A stretch of DNA of 64,000 nt from NCBI GenBank assembly GCA_040954595.2, contig CM082596.2, positions 7,936,001 through 8,000,000 on the forward strand. Reading direction: 5' to 3'. Within the stretch, counting starts at the first letter, position 1. Each line of letters begins with the position of its first letter. Both the position numbers and the translations under genes were made by a program. The notes under the pieces were generated by a model. It was not told the origin of the DNA. It ran no database searches and worked only from the letters and a program-made list of their open reading frames with translations. Positions 1 through 43,340 of this stretch are shown piece after piece. The stretch comes from Balanoglossus misakiensis. Its lineage: Eukaryota > Hemichordata.

Positions 1-2247
1 CCTCCGGAGAATGTGAAATGACCTGTACCGAAAGTAGAATTTCTGTCAAAACCAGCAGAGCATACTTACCAGGAAGTTAGATTTTGTTTCTCCAGTCACA
101 GTAGCTCCACCTCGTTTTTCTTCTAAGTAAGACCGTACCACCCTGACCCGCAAAATGTATCGCTCACCGTCATCGTTCGTACACTTAGCCCAATCGTGCT
201 TAGCCGGGTCAAAATAAATTCTGTGTCCTGCAAATGCACATGTTTACTTGTTTCAGAGATTGGTTGTTGTATTTGGGCGGGGTGGGGGAACAATTATGAA
301 AACAGTCCAATGTCACGTGTACATGCATAATATTTTTAAAGTCAGAGAAGATATTTTTGGTGTCCGCCTGTTTTGGATAGGAAAGAACAGAACAATCTCA
401 AACCCCAAAATCACACTCCACTTTATTCAAGTTTTGTTACGTTCTCAATTTTGAATATGTTCCACGGTGTGTTTATTTCACGGTTGCTCAGAACAGCAGT
501 GGTGACGTCATTTCAGGGAGTTTCACGTCTGAGGGATTATTGAACTTTGATCATGTGATGTGGGGGGGGGGGGGTTGTACTCAGACTTACCAGAAGTGAT
601 GAGCGCCAGACTCACTCTTATGGCGCAGGCATTTGAACCTTCGTACTTTTTTGGCAGCTTGCAATGTTGGATTAAAGTTGGTGTAGTTGTTGAGTTATAT
701 TGATGGTACCGAGGATAATTGGACCACAGATCTGCGAAACTGGGCCACTTTTCTGCAAAATAATGAAAATATAGCAATTTAGATTTCGTACATTTTCAAA
801 ATCTTGGTTATGAACTACGCTGTTTCTGAGCAGTGAATCGAGGTGACCAGAAGCAAGCGAATGAGTACAAGCAGGTTCAATTTACGAAACAGATTGCCGC
901 AAATACTCCGAAGCACGCAGGTCGTGGAGATTTAGCCCGACCCACTTTCCCGCAATTAGCAACTCAGGTTGAACGCTTACTTTGTGTGTTTGTACGTCGT
1001 CTTGTCAACTCTCTATTGGGGAGAGAGCTGACCGTACAAAAGAGCGCAAACCGATCTAGAGTTGGGCTTCAGAATCAATTATAACACACCATGCAGCAAA
1101 CCGTGATTCGTCAATACGCCGTCACGTGACCTTAGTCATTTCGAACTGTTCCCTAAGGCATCAGTTCGATCGGTTTCTGCCCGGTACTGTTGCCTGGATG
1201 TGGTGTGTGTCGTGTTTGGTGTGTTATAAAACACATGATGACTGACATATTCGGGCAACAGTGTATTTTTGATGACCTCGGGACTGCCAGTCACACCAAA
1301 ACAGTCCGTTTTCCCTCGGGTTATGCCCTCGGGAAAACAAGACTGTTTTAGTTGTGACTAGCAGCGCCCTCAGTCATCAAAATACACTGTTGCCCTCGTT
1401 GTCAGTCATCATGTGTATAATATACGTACCAGCGTAGGACCTATCTGGGGCGACCTGCAACTTCCCTGTCTCCACTGCGTCCATGATAACATCGACGTCG
1501 GTCTTATCCTGATTAGATGGATTCTCTGCCAGACACCTCCCTACCCGATGATTGTATAGATCCATTAGGCGTTCTTCCAAAGGGTTTACGTACTGTCTCT
1601 CGTAGGCATCACCAACAGCTTTCGCTGTCATGGCGTTGTATTCCTTCGTCACTCGATACATGGCCAGGGCAACTCGAAATGCGTCCCCAGGTCCATTGTG
1701 GAGCTCTGTTCGATATTTACAAGAAAAATCATGTGCTATTTGAAATGCATGTGTATTATAAATGGTGTGTTTTAAAGGGACAAAGTCTGTCTCTGGCTGC
1801 CCCCTTTTTCCATTAATTCTGTTCGATAGTTCGCTGTATCTTCAATGTCTGGTCATTATATGAGTAACTTTAATATTGATTTGGAGTAAGTATATTTAAT
1901 ATATGGTTTTCGACATAAAAAGAGAGACCTTACGCCTTTAACTTCACAAATCAAAGTCAGCTATCTTGTTCTAATGGTGTTTATTTGCAGTGCACTTATA
2001 GCCTTTCTAAGATGTAGACAATCACAGGAACTGAATTGTCACTTTTTTAACAATTGAAACGTTTTAATTATTTTGAAAAAAAAAATGTCCAGTTTTCCCT
2101 ACCTGTGCTGCCAAACCTTGCCTTTGCATCAGCAGTACTGTTGTTATTGATTTCATGCATAGTGGTATTTGTCCAATAGAATAAAATGCTCAACAAAGTT
2201 AGTGATATACCTCGATGGTTGAATTTAAACCTATCATACGCTTTCAT
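1..2247 (-). CDS. dae4: Secreted DUF6973-like + Tae4 amidase (dae4-like) gene, 3' end beyond window
   Basis: Proposed exons on the minus strand are 2247-2103, 1705-1430, 752-591 and 227-70. All joins are phase 1 to phase 1 with GT/AG borders. The second exon carries a DUF6973-like block (HNGPGDAFR, then [10 protein letters not shown] at about residues 51-105). The third and fourth carry a Tae4-type block: WPSFADLW, a Cys in SNACAIR (about residue 183), then YILRV and a SYLEEK helix. Tae4 proteins are bacterial type VI secretion amidases that cut peptidoglycan peptide stems. Eukaryotic copies (dae genes) are known as horizontally acquired antibacterial proteins. The first exon gives a basic N-terminus plus a hydrophobic stretch (about residues 14-25), so secretion is plausible. 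The frame after 70 is problematic: a good GTAAGT donor lies there, but the Tae4-like catalytic-His motif GTGHF sits at 12-29 in a shifted frame. The family call is seen in the sequence; activity is inferred. Confidence 0.72.
70..227 (-). CDS. Tae4-type amidase exon, central strand and helix
   Basis: It is preceded by TTTGCAG and joins the previous exon in phase 1. It is open through [20 protein letters not shown] and SYLEEKRGG, which resemble the central strand (ILRV) and following helix of Tae4. It ends TTCCTG|GTAAGT at 70 (phase 0) if the donor is used. If transcription reads through the donor, the frame meets TGA at 48-46, just before the GTGHF motif at 29-15 in another frame. The true 3' end lies outside the window or the copy is damaged. 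Confidence 0.68.
591..752 (-). CDS. Tae4-type amidase exon with catalytic Cys
   Basis: The exon is bounded by TTTTGCAG|AA and TTCTG|GTAAGT, 162 nt, phase 1 at both ends. It encodes [14 protein letters not shown] and the segment [11 protein letters not shown]. The Cys codon at 627-625 corresponds to the nucleophile of Tae4 (T6SS amidase effector 4) papain-like (NlpC/P60-type) amidases, where the motif is N-x-C-A-I-R. The splice sites are strong and the family motif is clear, so the exon is confident. Catalysis has not been shown. Confidence 0.8.
1231..1416. mobile_element. MITE-like inverted-repeat element
   Basis: The left arm starts ACACATGATGACTGACA and the right arm ends with its reverse complement. 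The match continues inward through CAACAGTGTATTTTTGATGA. It is about 186 bp with no coding capacity. It sits in the amidase intron next to the exon 1705-1430 donor. Confidence 0.7.
1430..1705 (-). CDS. DUF6973-like domain exon
   Basis: The exon lies between CGAACAG|AG and GCTG|GTACGT, 276 nt, phase 1 at both ends. The translation contains [31 protein letters not shown] and a terminal [12 protein letters not shown]. This is the order expected of the DUF6973 family, a small helical domain common in bacterial toxin-type proteins. The function of DUF6973 is not established. The right end of a short inverted-repeat element lies only 14 bp from the donor. Confidence 0.75.
1772..1822. mobile_element. 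End fragment of TTAA-flanked MITE (AAAGGGACAAAGTC family)
   Basis: TTAAAGGGACAAAGTCTGTC followed by CTGCCCCCTTTTTCCATTAA matches the ends of the elements at 40844 and 51307. Only one end is present. Confidence 0.7.
2103..2247 (-). CDS. Proposed first coding exon of the dae4-like gene
   Basis: An ATG at 2247-2245 follows an in-frame TAA just outside the GATA repeat. It opens a frame with Lys/Arg/His residues and then a hydrophobic run ([12 protein letters not shown]), like a signal peptide or signal anchor. The exon ends ACAG|GTAGGG at 2103 in phase 1, which matches the phase 1 acceptor of the next exon. The last residues (AKARFGST) lead sensibly into the HNGPGDAFR block. The donor is not a perfect consensus, and an alternative signal-peptide exon lies near 3.7 kb, so the start is uncertain. 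Confidence 0.45.
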
Positions 2248-2281
2248 TTCCGTCAGATTTGATGGGAGAGGATTTGAGCCT

Positions 2282-2283
<2 letters not shown>

Positions 2284-2373
<90 letters not shown>

Positions 2374-2396
2374 AAGATAGATAGATAGATAGATAA

Positions 2397-2469
<73 letters not shown>

Positions 2470-2484
2470 CCGATATATAGACAA

Positions 2485-2527
<43 letters not shown>

Positions 2528-2557
2528 CATAGAGAGAGAGAGAGAGAGAGAGAGAGA
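2284..2557. repeat. GATA/GACA tetranucleotide microsatellite with GA tail
   Basis: The order is long (GATA)n from 2284, a (GACA)n block at about 2401-2440, (GATA)n again to about 2525, then (GA)n to 2557. Open frames across it on the minus strand are artefacts of the repeat. It lies just upstream of the proposed amidase start. Confidence 0.95.
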
Positions 2558-3105
2558 TGTTAACATTGAATCGCAAACCAAAACAAGCGTATACTCAAGT
2601 CACGCTACTTGCATGTATCTGCAGCTGAGTTGAACTTGTATTGATACCCATACATCGAGTGTTTTAAAACAACAGTGCCTCATCTCCCTTACGATATCCC
2701 AGGACAGCTTTTGTGTACAAATTTAAAAAAATATTGACGGTATAAAGGATAACTGATAAACTTTACAGTAAATTATCCTACCACAGCCTTTGTCTCTGTT
2801 ATTTCCGATCAAATGCTGAAGCGCTGATCCCCTAGCCCTGCGAACCACATTTGCACTGTCCGGCTCCGCGCCCCTCTGTAAACAAGGAAGTTGACAAATC
2901 CCGGAAGGGGTGGGGGGGGGGTGTTCATGCATTTGGTATATTTTCAGTTCCAGGGATTACGAGGTTATTTTTCAAATTAAATAACAGTATCCCGATTACT
3001 AATATATATCAACAGGGCCACCGCCAAATCCCCCAAAAGTTAGTTCCACCCTAGGTGGCGCAACAGTAAAAGTACATAGATCAAAACTGAATACTATGTA
3101 CGTGA

Positions 3106-3292
3106 TAGATAGTGAAATATAGTCACTTTGGAACAGTATTTTTGAAACAGTTGCGACGATTCGATCCGACTATAACGGAACTTGATCACGCAATGGTGTT
3201 AATTATTCAGCGTTGATGTCTCAGCAACAGCCGGAATAATATGCAACTATTTCAAAAATACTGTTCCAAAGTGACTACTATTTCACTATCTA
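3106..3292. mobile_element. MITE with about 45 bp inverted ends
   Basis: The left arm TAGATAGTGAAATA, followed by AGTCACTTTGGAACAG, is repeated in reverse complement at the right end (GTTCCAAAGTGACT, then TATTTCACTATCTA). The centre of about 90 bp is unique and no ORF is present. Confidence 0.8.
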
Positions 3293-3581
3293 CTTTGATT
3301 CTTGGAACCATGAACAATATATTTTCCACGTGTACGTGATGTATGTGCGGTCATGTATTCAACCCGTACACATACATGTACAGAGTGTATTTTGTATATG
3401 TTTTTCACTTTTATCATTTTGAATAAGCCAGGCAGGGTGAATAATTAAACAATAGGGACTACGGTTAAATTTATGAGGCAGTTGTTGTTTTTTGTTACCA
3501 AAAAGAATTCATCGCATTTCCTGGTTCATGGTACAGAAAAAAAAAGAAATTCCTCTAAAACTAATGAAATATAAAAAGTGA

Positions 3582-3726
3582 TCAAACCAGGTACGTCTTC
3601 CAACGGGACACTTTTTCGATTTTCCTATTTGCTGTTAGATCACTACTCAGTCCATTTGTTTGTTGAGTTGTTGGTGTTGCCACTGACAACGTCAGCAAAA
3701 CTATCAACGGTACCCAGCAGAAGCGC
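3582..3726 (-). CDS. Possible alternative signal-peptide exon
   Basis: An ATG at 3726-3724 opens a textbook secretory N-terminus: MRFCW, a hydrophobic core PLIVLLTLSVA, then a polar TPTTQQ region. The frame continues to a TGA at 3582 and contains candidate donors (AAGAC|GTACCT, CCTG|GTTTGA), none strong. It lies on the same strand about 1.4 kb upstream of the amidase exons, so it could be their true first exon. It could equally be a chance ORF. No acceptor that joins it cleanly to 2247-2103 was identified. Confidence 0.28.
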
Positions 3727-6240
3727 ATTTCTTCAACTTTTTGTTCTGTTTCAACTGGTATATCTGTGACTTGGTCAGTATTGTCTTGCCTCCACAAAAC
3801 AGGTCGATATTTGCAAAGACTGGTCTCTGTAATCGAAGAGACTGATATAGAGTTGCCTTCCAGAAAACAACTGTCGAACAGGACTACGTCAACCTCTGGT
3901 GTTAGTTCTTTATGTTGTCTATTGTGCAGACTCGTTTTTTTTAAAAACGTCTGCGCACGTAGGCCTACCAAGTGACTCACAGGTCATAATACAGGGGGTG
4001 CCACATTGATTCGGGAACATGCGTAAATATGAATTTACCTATTGTAACTACGTCATTGTGTGGCCGCGATGTTTTGATTACGTCACTGTAACGTTGTCTT
4101 CATTTTTCTTTTCAGTCGTCAAAGTTGAGATTATCCACTTCTGGTGCGTGAAAATAATATGACTGGCATCGTCACAGAAAAAAAGTCATGCGGCAACATA
4201 CCGAAAATAATACGGTGTGCCATTTTGAGTTATGCTCCGCGTTAATTTTTCGCAAACAAAATTAATTAAAGGTATACGGTCACCTATACAAATTTAGCCA
4301 CAGTTACCATGGTAAATCGAGATCTAACCAATCACAGATTTTCAGTGGGTGGCACACGCGAAAATAAAGCGTTCTTTAGAACACTCAAATACGCCATTTC
4401 AACTATATATGGCGATATGTAAATTGGAGGTGACCGTATACCTTTAAAGTGGCAATCCTGTATAAGTTTACAATATTTGCAGCATACCAGGAATGCTGCG
4501 ATTACCACCCGTGTGTGTGTCTGTTGCCCTGGTCTGTTGCCGGCCGTCCACGTTCGCCGAACACAAAACTGCCATTGCTTTAGCGCCACCTAACGTCAGG
4601 AAGTTGCAGACCTGTTCTTTCTTATGACCATACGCATGTGCGCAAAACTTATAATGGGTGGCGCTTTTTCAATAAGTTTAGGGGACCAGCCGTGGTTGTT
4701 ATCACACGCCAGTTCAATCAGTTATCAGTTTAGTTGTCAGTACAATAACAGTTCATTCTTCCGTATGGATGTCATTCAAACCACAGGTCGCCAACTGAGC
4801 AATATTTTTATGCCCAAATATGAGACTGGCGTACGGTGCAATATCATCGTCGGAATGAAAAGTGAAATCGATCCGATGTGTTTAGTTTTTTTTAAAGTTC
4901 AATTGAGGTGAATTACACGTTATATATTGGGGAGAACGAAGCGCTTGTGTATTGCGACCTGTGGTGCTTCATAAATATGTAATACATGTACCGCTTATTA
5001 TGCCAACAGGTGGTATTTCACGCGTTGCAGGTTACCCGCAAGTGTGATTCCGCCTTTTACGCTCTAAAATAAAGTCAATTGGTGTTAATGAAGACAAACA
5101 TATTGTCAACTTATAAAAAGTTTACTAATAGGGGGTCCCCATCACTCCTCGTTAGAACTATATGATACTTGGCGCCATTTTGAGACGACAACATTTGTGA
5201 GACAAAATACCGTCGATATCATAGACAGTAGAGAGGAATGACCTCTGTCTGTGAAGGTATGCGTCCTTGCTGTGGTTCTATGGAACTGTTGCACATTGTG
5301 TCGAGCATTCTTTTGTGAGCTTACTTTGCTGTAAATGATTCTCCACGCCACCCACAGCTAGACACAGACATTTTCTGTGTGTGTGAGCTTGGACACAGAA
5401 AACATTTAGCTAGCCAGTGAGAATTTTTTGTCACCTGGAGCAACCGACGTTTTCCCTGGTTGTTTTTGTCCGTATATCGCGATATTTTCTATTCACAGGT
5501 GGTTGTGGGCCTGCTTTCTTACATTTTCTGTATCTCCCCTATGGTAGAATTCGGCTCTCAGCTTTACAATTTTACTGAACATACGACGAACAATGCCAAG
5601 GATAGGCCTATGCCTACTTTTCAGATAAAATCCATGTTTGTAGGTTATCAACCAATCACGTTCAGTTAGACTGCATAACGGAACTTCCGTTTTTGATAGT
5701 GTATTTGTCGGCGATTAGAGGTTATTCGTACCATCGATCACAAAATAAGTGTGTCACTACTACTTGTGGTTCACCGTCAGTTCACACGCGTGCAATTGTG
5801 TCGCCGGTTTGAGTTGGTGTGGTCGACAAACAAGATAGTGCATCACGCCGTCACCATGGTGAAATGTGTTTACCCACGCACCTTAGCCTAACATGTACAC
5901 GTGGCCATCCATATGTATGTTGCGTGCATGTAAAACAATGTAAAATCAGAGAGACTTGACCAGGGAGGGAGGGAAAGGGGGAGAGGGGAGCGAGGGGTGA
6001 GAGAGAGTGGGAGAGGGAGGGGGGAGGGAGAGCGAGATGGAAATTACTGTATGTCAAGGCGATTTGCCGCGCGTAATAAATGAAGTCAGTCATTCGATCG
6101 ATCGATCAATCAATCAATCAATTCTATAATAGCGGCTAACCCCTTAGGTTATGTCTAATGAATAACAAAACTCCTTAACACCGCAGCCCTCCCCCCCCCC
6201 CCCCCGTAATTTCTTACAAAGCCCTGAACTGGCACGGATT
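3727..6240. other. Spacer between amidase locus and E75 promoter region
   Basis: No exon could be supported. The stretch holds one TTAA-flanked MITE (4266-4447), a purine-rich GA tract at about 5960-6045 and a poly-C run at about 6190-6206. Open frames here lack family motifs and clear splice context. Confidence 0.6.
4266..4447. mobile_element. TTAA-flanked palindromic MITE, family B
   Basis: It begins TTAAAGGTATACGGTCACCT and ends with the exact reverse complement AGGTGACCGTATACCTTTAA, 182 bp. Related copies lie at 13169, 31376 and about 50555. The TTAA ends suggest a piggyBac-type source; no transposase is present. Confidence 0.88.
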
Positions 6241-6910
6241 GACCCGCGCGACCCGTGGCGCACATGACTTTGCGTAATCGACAGACATGACAAGAAGGTA
6301 TTGTTTCCCCGAACATGTGCAGCTATCAGAGGTCACCTTGTCGTTCTTAGTTGCGTTACGTAATCATGCTTGTTCAATCAAGCATGGCGGTAGGCAAGGT
6401 GGGCCTGCCTCCATGAATGAAATGACTAGACATGACATGTCTGGTGAAAATTCTACATCGTGCCGCCGCGCGTCTGTCACGGGCACCCGAGACGACAGTC
6501 GTTTAATATCGTGCGCACAGTTTTTTCTTCTTCCGCTAGTGCGGGCGCTACACATTTGTGCCTGAGTGAACTACTTTGTGTTTCGCTATTGAAAAGTAGG
6601 TTACAGAACGCTATGTGTACGAGCGTACACACAGGGGTCACAGCCCTGTTGTCCTTTTTTCTCATTATGTGGTCCCCGCCCATGTTTGTATCGCTTCAAG
6701 CTATTCGTTACTGTCGAACAGGCCGCAGAGGTTCGCCCTTATCGAGATATTTGTGAAAATTTCACATATTTCGACCATCTGTGTGTGCGCATTACCCAGA
6801 TTGTAGGAAATGTCCCAAATTATATAGCCTAATAAATGCCATCGCGAGCTCCCTGTTTCAGACTTCAGCCAACACGACGAGTTGTCGCCATGGAGCCCGG
6901 CCCACGTAAA

Positions 6911-6958
6911 CCAATCAGGCGCATCGTTATAAATAGCAATGTCGTCGTTATTAGGTCA
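6911..6958 (+). promoter_or_regulatory. Putative E75 core promoter: CCAAT, TATA and Rev-erb/ROR element
   Basis: CCAAT at 6911-6915 precedes TATAAATA at 6928-6935. A start site would fall near 6958, where TTATTAGGTCA (6948-6958) matches the Rev-erb/ROR element consensus WAWNTRGGTCA except at one position. The surrounding 6.2-7.3 kb is richer in CpG than the flanks. It lies 400 bp upstream of the proposed E75 ATG on the same strand. Promoter use is inferred from sequence only. Confidence 0.45.
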
Positions 6959-7351
6959 ACGTGCTTGTATGCAAATAGCTTTGTAACGAAGGCAGTAGAC
7001 TAGTAGGCCAATGTCACCGAAAGGTCGCTGCGCCGCGTCCTCCGATTTTCGCAGTTTCGGCATCTGAAGTGCAGGTTCACAACTCCAAAGTATCCGGTGG
7101 CTGGATATCAGCTAGGCGAAAAAGTTATCACCCGCTCCAAACTAAACACTGACCGACTTTCTCTGCATTCCCAAACACCGCCGCTCATAGACGAGCGGTG
7201 TCCTTGTGCGTTAGTTCATCGAGTCGACCCACATAACAGAACCCGACTGCACGGCTCAACAGTAAATATTTCCCGATTAGCGCGACCCGCTCACCTAGAC
7301 GGTTTTCCTTTATTTCTCGTTTAAAAGAAGACCGTATTTCTTCAAACAGCG

Positions 7352-39930
<32,579 letters not shown>

Positions 39931-42900
39931 AACAAAAAACAAAGAATATATTATTATATTTGTGATGAAATCACATTAAGCATTACTCAGTAGTTTTTAC
40001 TGTAAAACATTTCAAGACTGCTGAAGTCTGTATCATACAGTATCTCTGTCTGAATTAGAACAACTGTTTTTTTTAAAAAACATGAATATAATAGATGGTT
40101 CTAAGCCAAGTATTTAACAACTAAAAGTGTGGTTTGGAACTCACATAGAGAGAGCACATGATAATCATAAAATGAGATGTTGCTGCTTGATAACTAAATT
40201 GATGTAACCATCCTTTTTTTCTGATATTATATAAAACTCATTGCACAGAGGAAAGGTGATTTGTCAGATCAACCTTGTATAAAGAGAATTTGCTCTGCTT
40301 TTAATTTTTCACTTTTGATTTCTCAAAAACAAATGTTTGACAAGGGTTTGGGGTAGGTGGTTTATTCAATGTACTGTCATTGCAAGCTTGAATGTTGACA
40401 ACTTTCTGTACGCATAATTAATTAATATAAAACATAATGAGACTGAAGTTTTCTCTGTCATTGCATATTATCTTAATTTATGCAAACTTGACGCATCAAA
40501 ATTTCTGATTCACTATTAGTATAATTTATGCAAAATATTTTCTTATCGAAGATTAGTATAATTTATGCACAAAATTATTGAGAGTTAATTTGCGATCCTC
40601 TTAAAATCTATTCTGGTAGGGCTTTTTAAAGATTAATTGATGTATTCTGTTTAGGTACAATGTAGGATCTAATAGCAGTTACCCCAAAGTCGCAAGAGAG
40701 ATCCAAGTTCTATAAACATTAATTGAGATGCAGCAAAAGCTACACCTTATAATAGAGAAATGAAGTGGATAGAATACAAGCTTCTGTATTACAGGAATTG
40801 GCTGCTTAACTGTGGTATATATAGTGTAATCTCAAGCTTTCATTTAAAGGGACAAAGTCTCTCCCTCGCTGCCCTTTTTCCATTAATTACGTTTGATACA
40901 AAACACTGTTTATGTTATTCTTAATATAGTGAATCAATGTTCGACACTCACAACTTCCATCCCGTTTGTAGGATATGAGAGTAAAAATCTCGCCCAAAAT
41001 GAATAAATGGTAGAGACCGATTATTCATGCATTCAGAGGGATTAACACTAATAAGTATAGTGGATGCAGGGAGAGATGTTGATGGCTGCTTGTGCCAGAC
41101 TTACGAGGATGAACTTCAGATACCCCCCCCCCCCAAATATAACTATTTATGAAAGAAATCGACATCTTTGCTGTGAAGTCCTGCCTATAAAGGCCATTTT
41201 AGGAAAGTCCCCTGACTGGCCGCTATAGACAGGTTTGACTGTTATTGTATATTGTTCGTGCTGCAATGCATTGTATCTGTTATCGCTATGACAGTGTTTG
41301 TGTCAGTCAGCTTATATAGGCATTTTAAACGCACAAATCTGACAATGCAAATTCTTGAAAGACATTGTCATAGGCTTTATAACTTTCCATGTCTACATGG
41401 CTGGCTGTATGTAAATCCTTATCCCATGGCGGGGTAAATAGAAACAGAATTTTCAGGCCAATTTCGCGATGCCTCTGTGACCTTTGCACCTAAACTCGGC
41501 AACCAATCAGAAGTGGTAGCACAAATCTCAGCTACCAGTCAAGTTCATTCTAAAAGTGCCTATGAGCCACAAATTGAAACAATGCAAATTTATTGATAAC
41601 TGCATGCACACAAGATGTGAAGATTTGTGGTCATCAACTAAAGGCTTCTGTTGATGCTGGAGATAAAATTCTAGGGCAGTCACCCCCTGGGCATTTTCCC
41701 ACCAAGCTTATCGCTAAGTGGATGTAAAATGTCCAGATGGTACTTGTCCTGAGGGTAACCGTCTTCATAAATAGTTTTCTTTTAAAAATAATTCTGGAAT
41801 GACAAATGTAGTAATATGGCTACCCTGTCAAAGTTATGCTTCATTGTATACCTTCATTTCAAACTTTTAGAGCTAGTTCCCAATTTCGAAGATTAGTATT
41901 ACAGTAAAAAGAAGCCAGAGCATAAACTTTAATTATTTGGATGAACTATGAGATCAACCATTTAAAAAATCCCATCTGTACTGCTGTAGCCATTTGTGTC
42001 GTTGGACATTCACAATCATGACACAATTTTTAATTTTCGAGGGAAAACCTGCTTAGGGAGATCGAGATTTTGCCTTTGGGGTGGGGTAGGGGTGGGATGG
42101 GGTGGGGATTTTGGGTGCAATGTGGGAAAACTGAGAGTGGGGCAATGGGGTGGGCGTCAAAACAGGGTACTGTACACCAGCAACTGTCTGGCCACTCTAA
42201 GTGCATAGTTGCTTATTTTGTAAATACATAGTGACATACTATTTGCACAACACAGACTATTCCAAGATTTGTAAAGTATCGTGTGAAACAAAAATATCTA
42301 AGCGTGTTTACATATGAAATATATCTATTAAAATAAAATGAAATTAGTACTGTCTGAAAGACTTTGATTTAAAATGAACATATAGAGTTTAGAGCAGAGT
42401 TTTGCCTCCTGTATGGAGTGCTGTGGTGTTATTTTCCATAATTATTTTTTATGTGATTGCTTGATAAATTATTCGTATGTTATTTCATGCATCAGTGATC
42501 GCGTTGCTGATGCAGTTTTTTTTCTGTTAAATATCCTTCGAAATGCTGCATCTCTGTTTATATGCAGTTTCCTGGTAAAGTTCGTTTGTGACCTTTGACC
42601 GTTACTTAATTTGCATATGTGGAACGGTCCTTTTGTTTTACATAGAAGCAATTGGGAGGATGATAATGGTCATGTGTGGTTCAATTTTGTTGGATGTTCA
42701 TTTCATTTGATTGAGGTAAAATCAGAACTTTGTCATATATTTTTCACCGCAGTGGTGATGATCAAAAACTCTCTGGACTTTCACAGACAACTGTATTCCA
42801 AGAATAAAAGCCTCAGAGACAAGGCTACCCGTATATTTCTAAGATGCAGTCTATTTTTAAATATTGTTTCAAGTGGGTTGCCTGTTGATATTCAGATTTT

Positions 42901-43340
42901 TTAATTTCATTTCTGGCCCTGTAATCTGTGTAAAACACTGAAGGTTAAACCCCACAAGGCTATTTATTACATTTCTTACATGTAGGTACTATTGTGTAAA
43001 CATATTCATGACATATTTTATGACGACTTTAAAGATGCATTGTCTGTAATTTACTTATTTTTGTGTGTGATTTTTTTCTTGCCTTCATTTTTTTTCCTTT
43101 CCTGAAACTAACTTAATGACCAATGTTTACTGTTACACTGCTGGAACCTAGCAATCAGCCATTTGTTCAGTAATAGTTTAATGAAATTATTTCTGTATTT
43201 AACAAAAAAATATTACATTTGACTAGATTGTGTTTACAGACACAGTTGTGAGAATTGAGTTCTATCAGTGACTACTGATAGCCAAGTATGCTTCAGTGAA
43301 TAAAAAAACAAACAATAAATATATGACGGAAAAATGCATT
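39931..43340 (+). other. E75 3' UTR and downstream sequence
   Basis: AT-rich sequence follows the stop. AATAAA signals on the plus strand lie at 41002, 42332, 42803, 43299 and 43314; which is used cannot be told. A half copy of MITE family C lies at 40844-41020. TTAGTATAATTTATGCA occurs twice (about 40516 and 40553). Confidence 0.4.
40844..41020. mobile_element. MITE family C, half copy
   Basis: From TTAAAGGGACAAAGTCTCTC to CCCAAAATGAATAAATGG it matches the left half of the 51307-51671 palindrome. Confidence 0.75.

Noticed and set aside
2234-2581. Three overlapping Tyr/Leu/Ser-rich ORFs on the minus strand
   Set aside because: They are translations of the GATA/GACA microsatellite in three frames.
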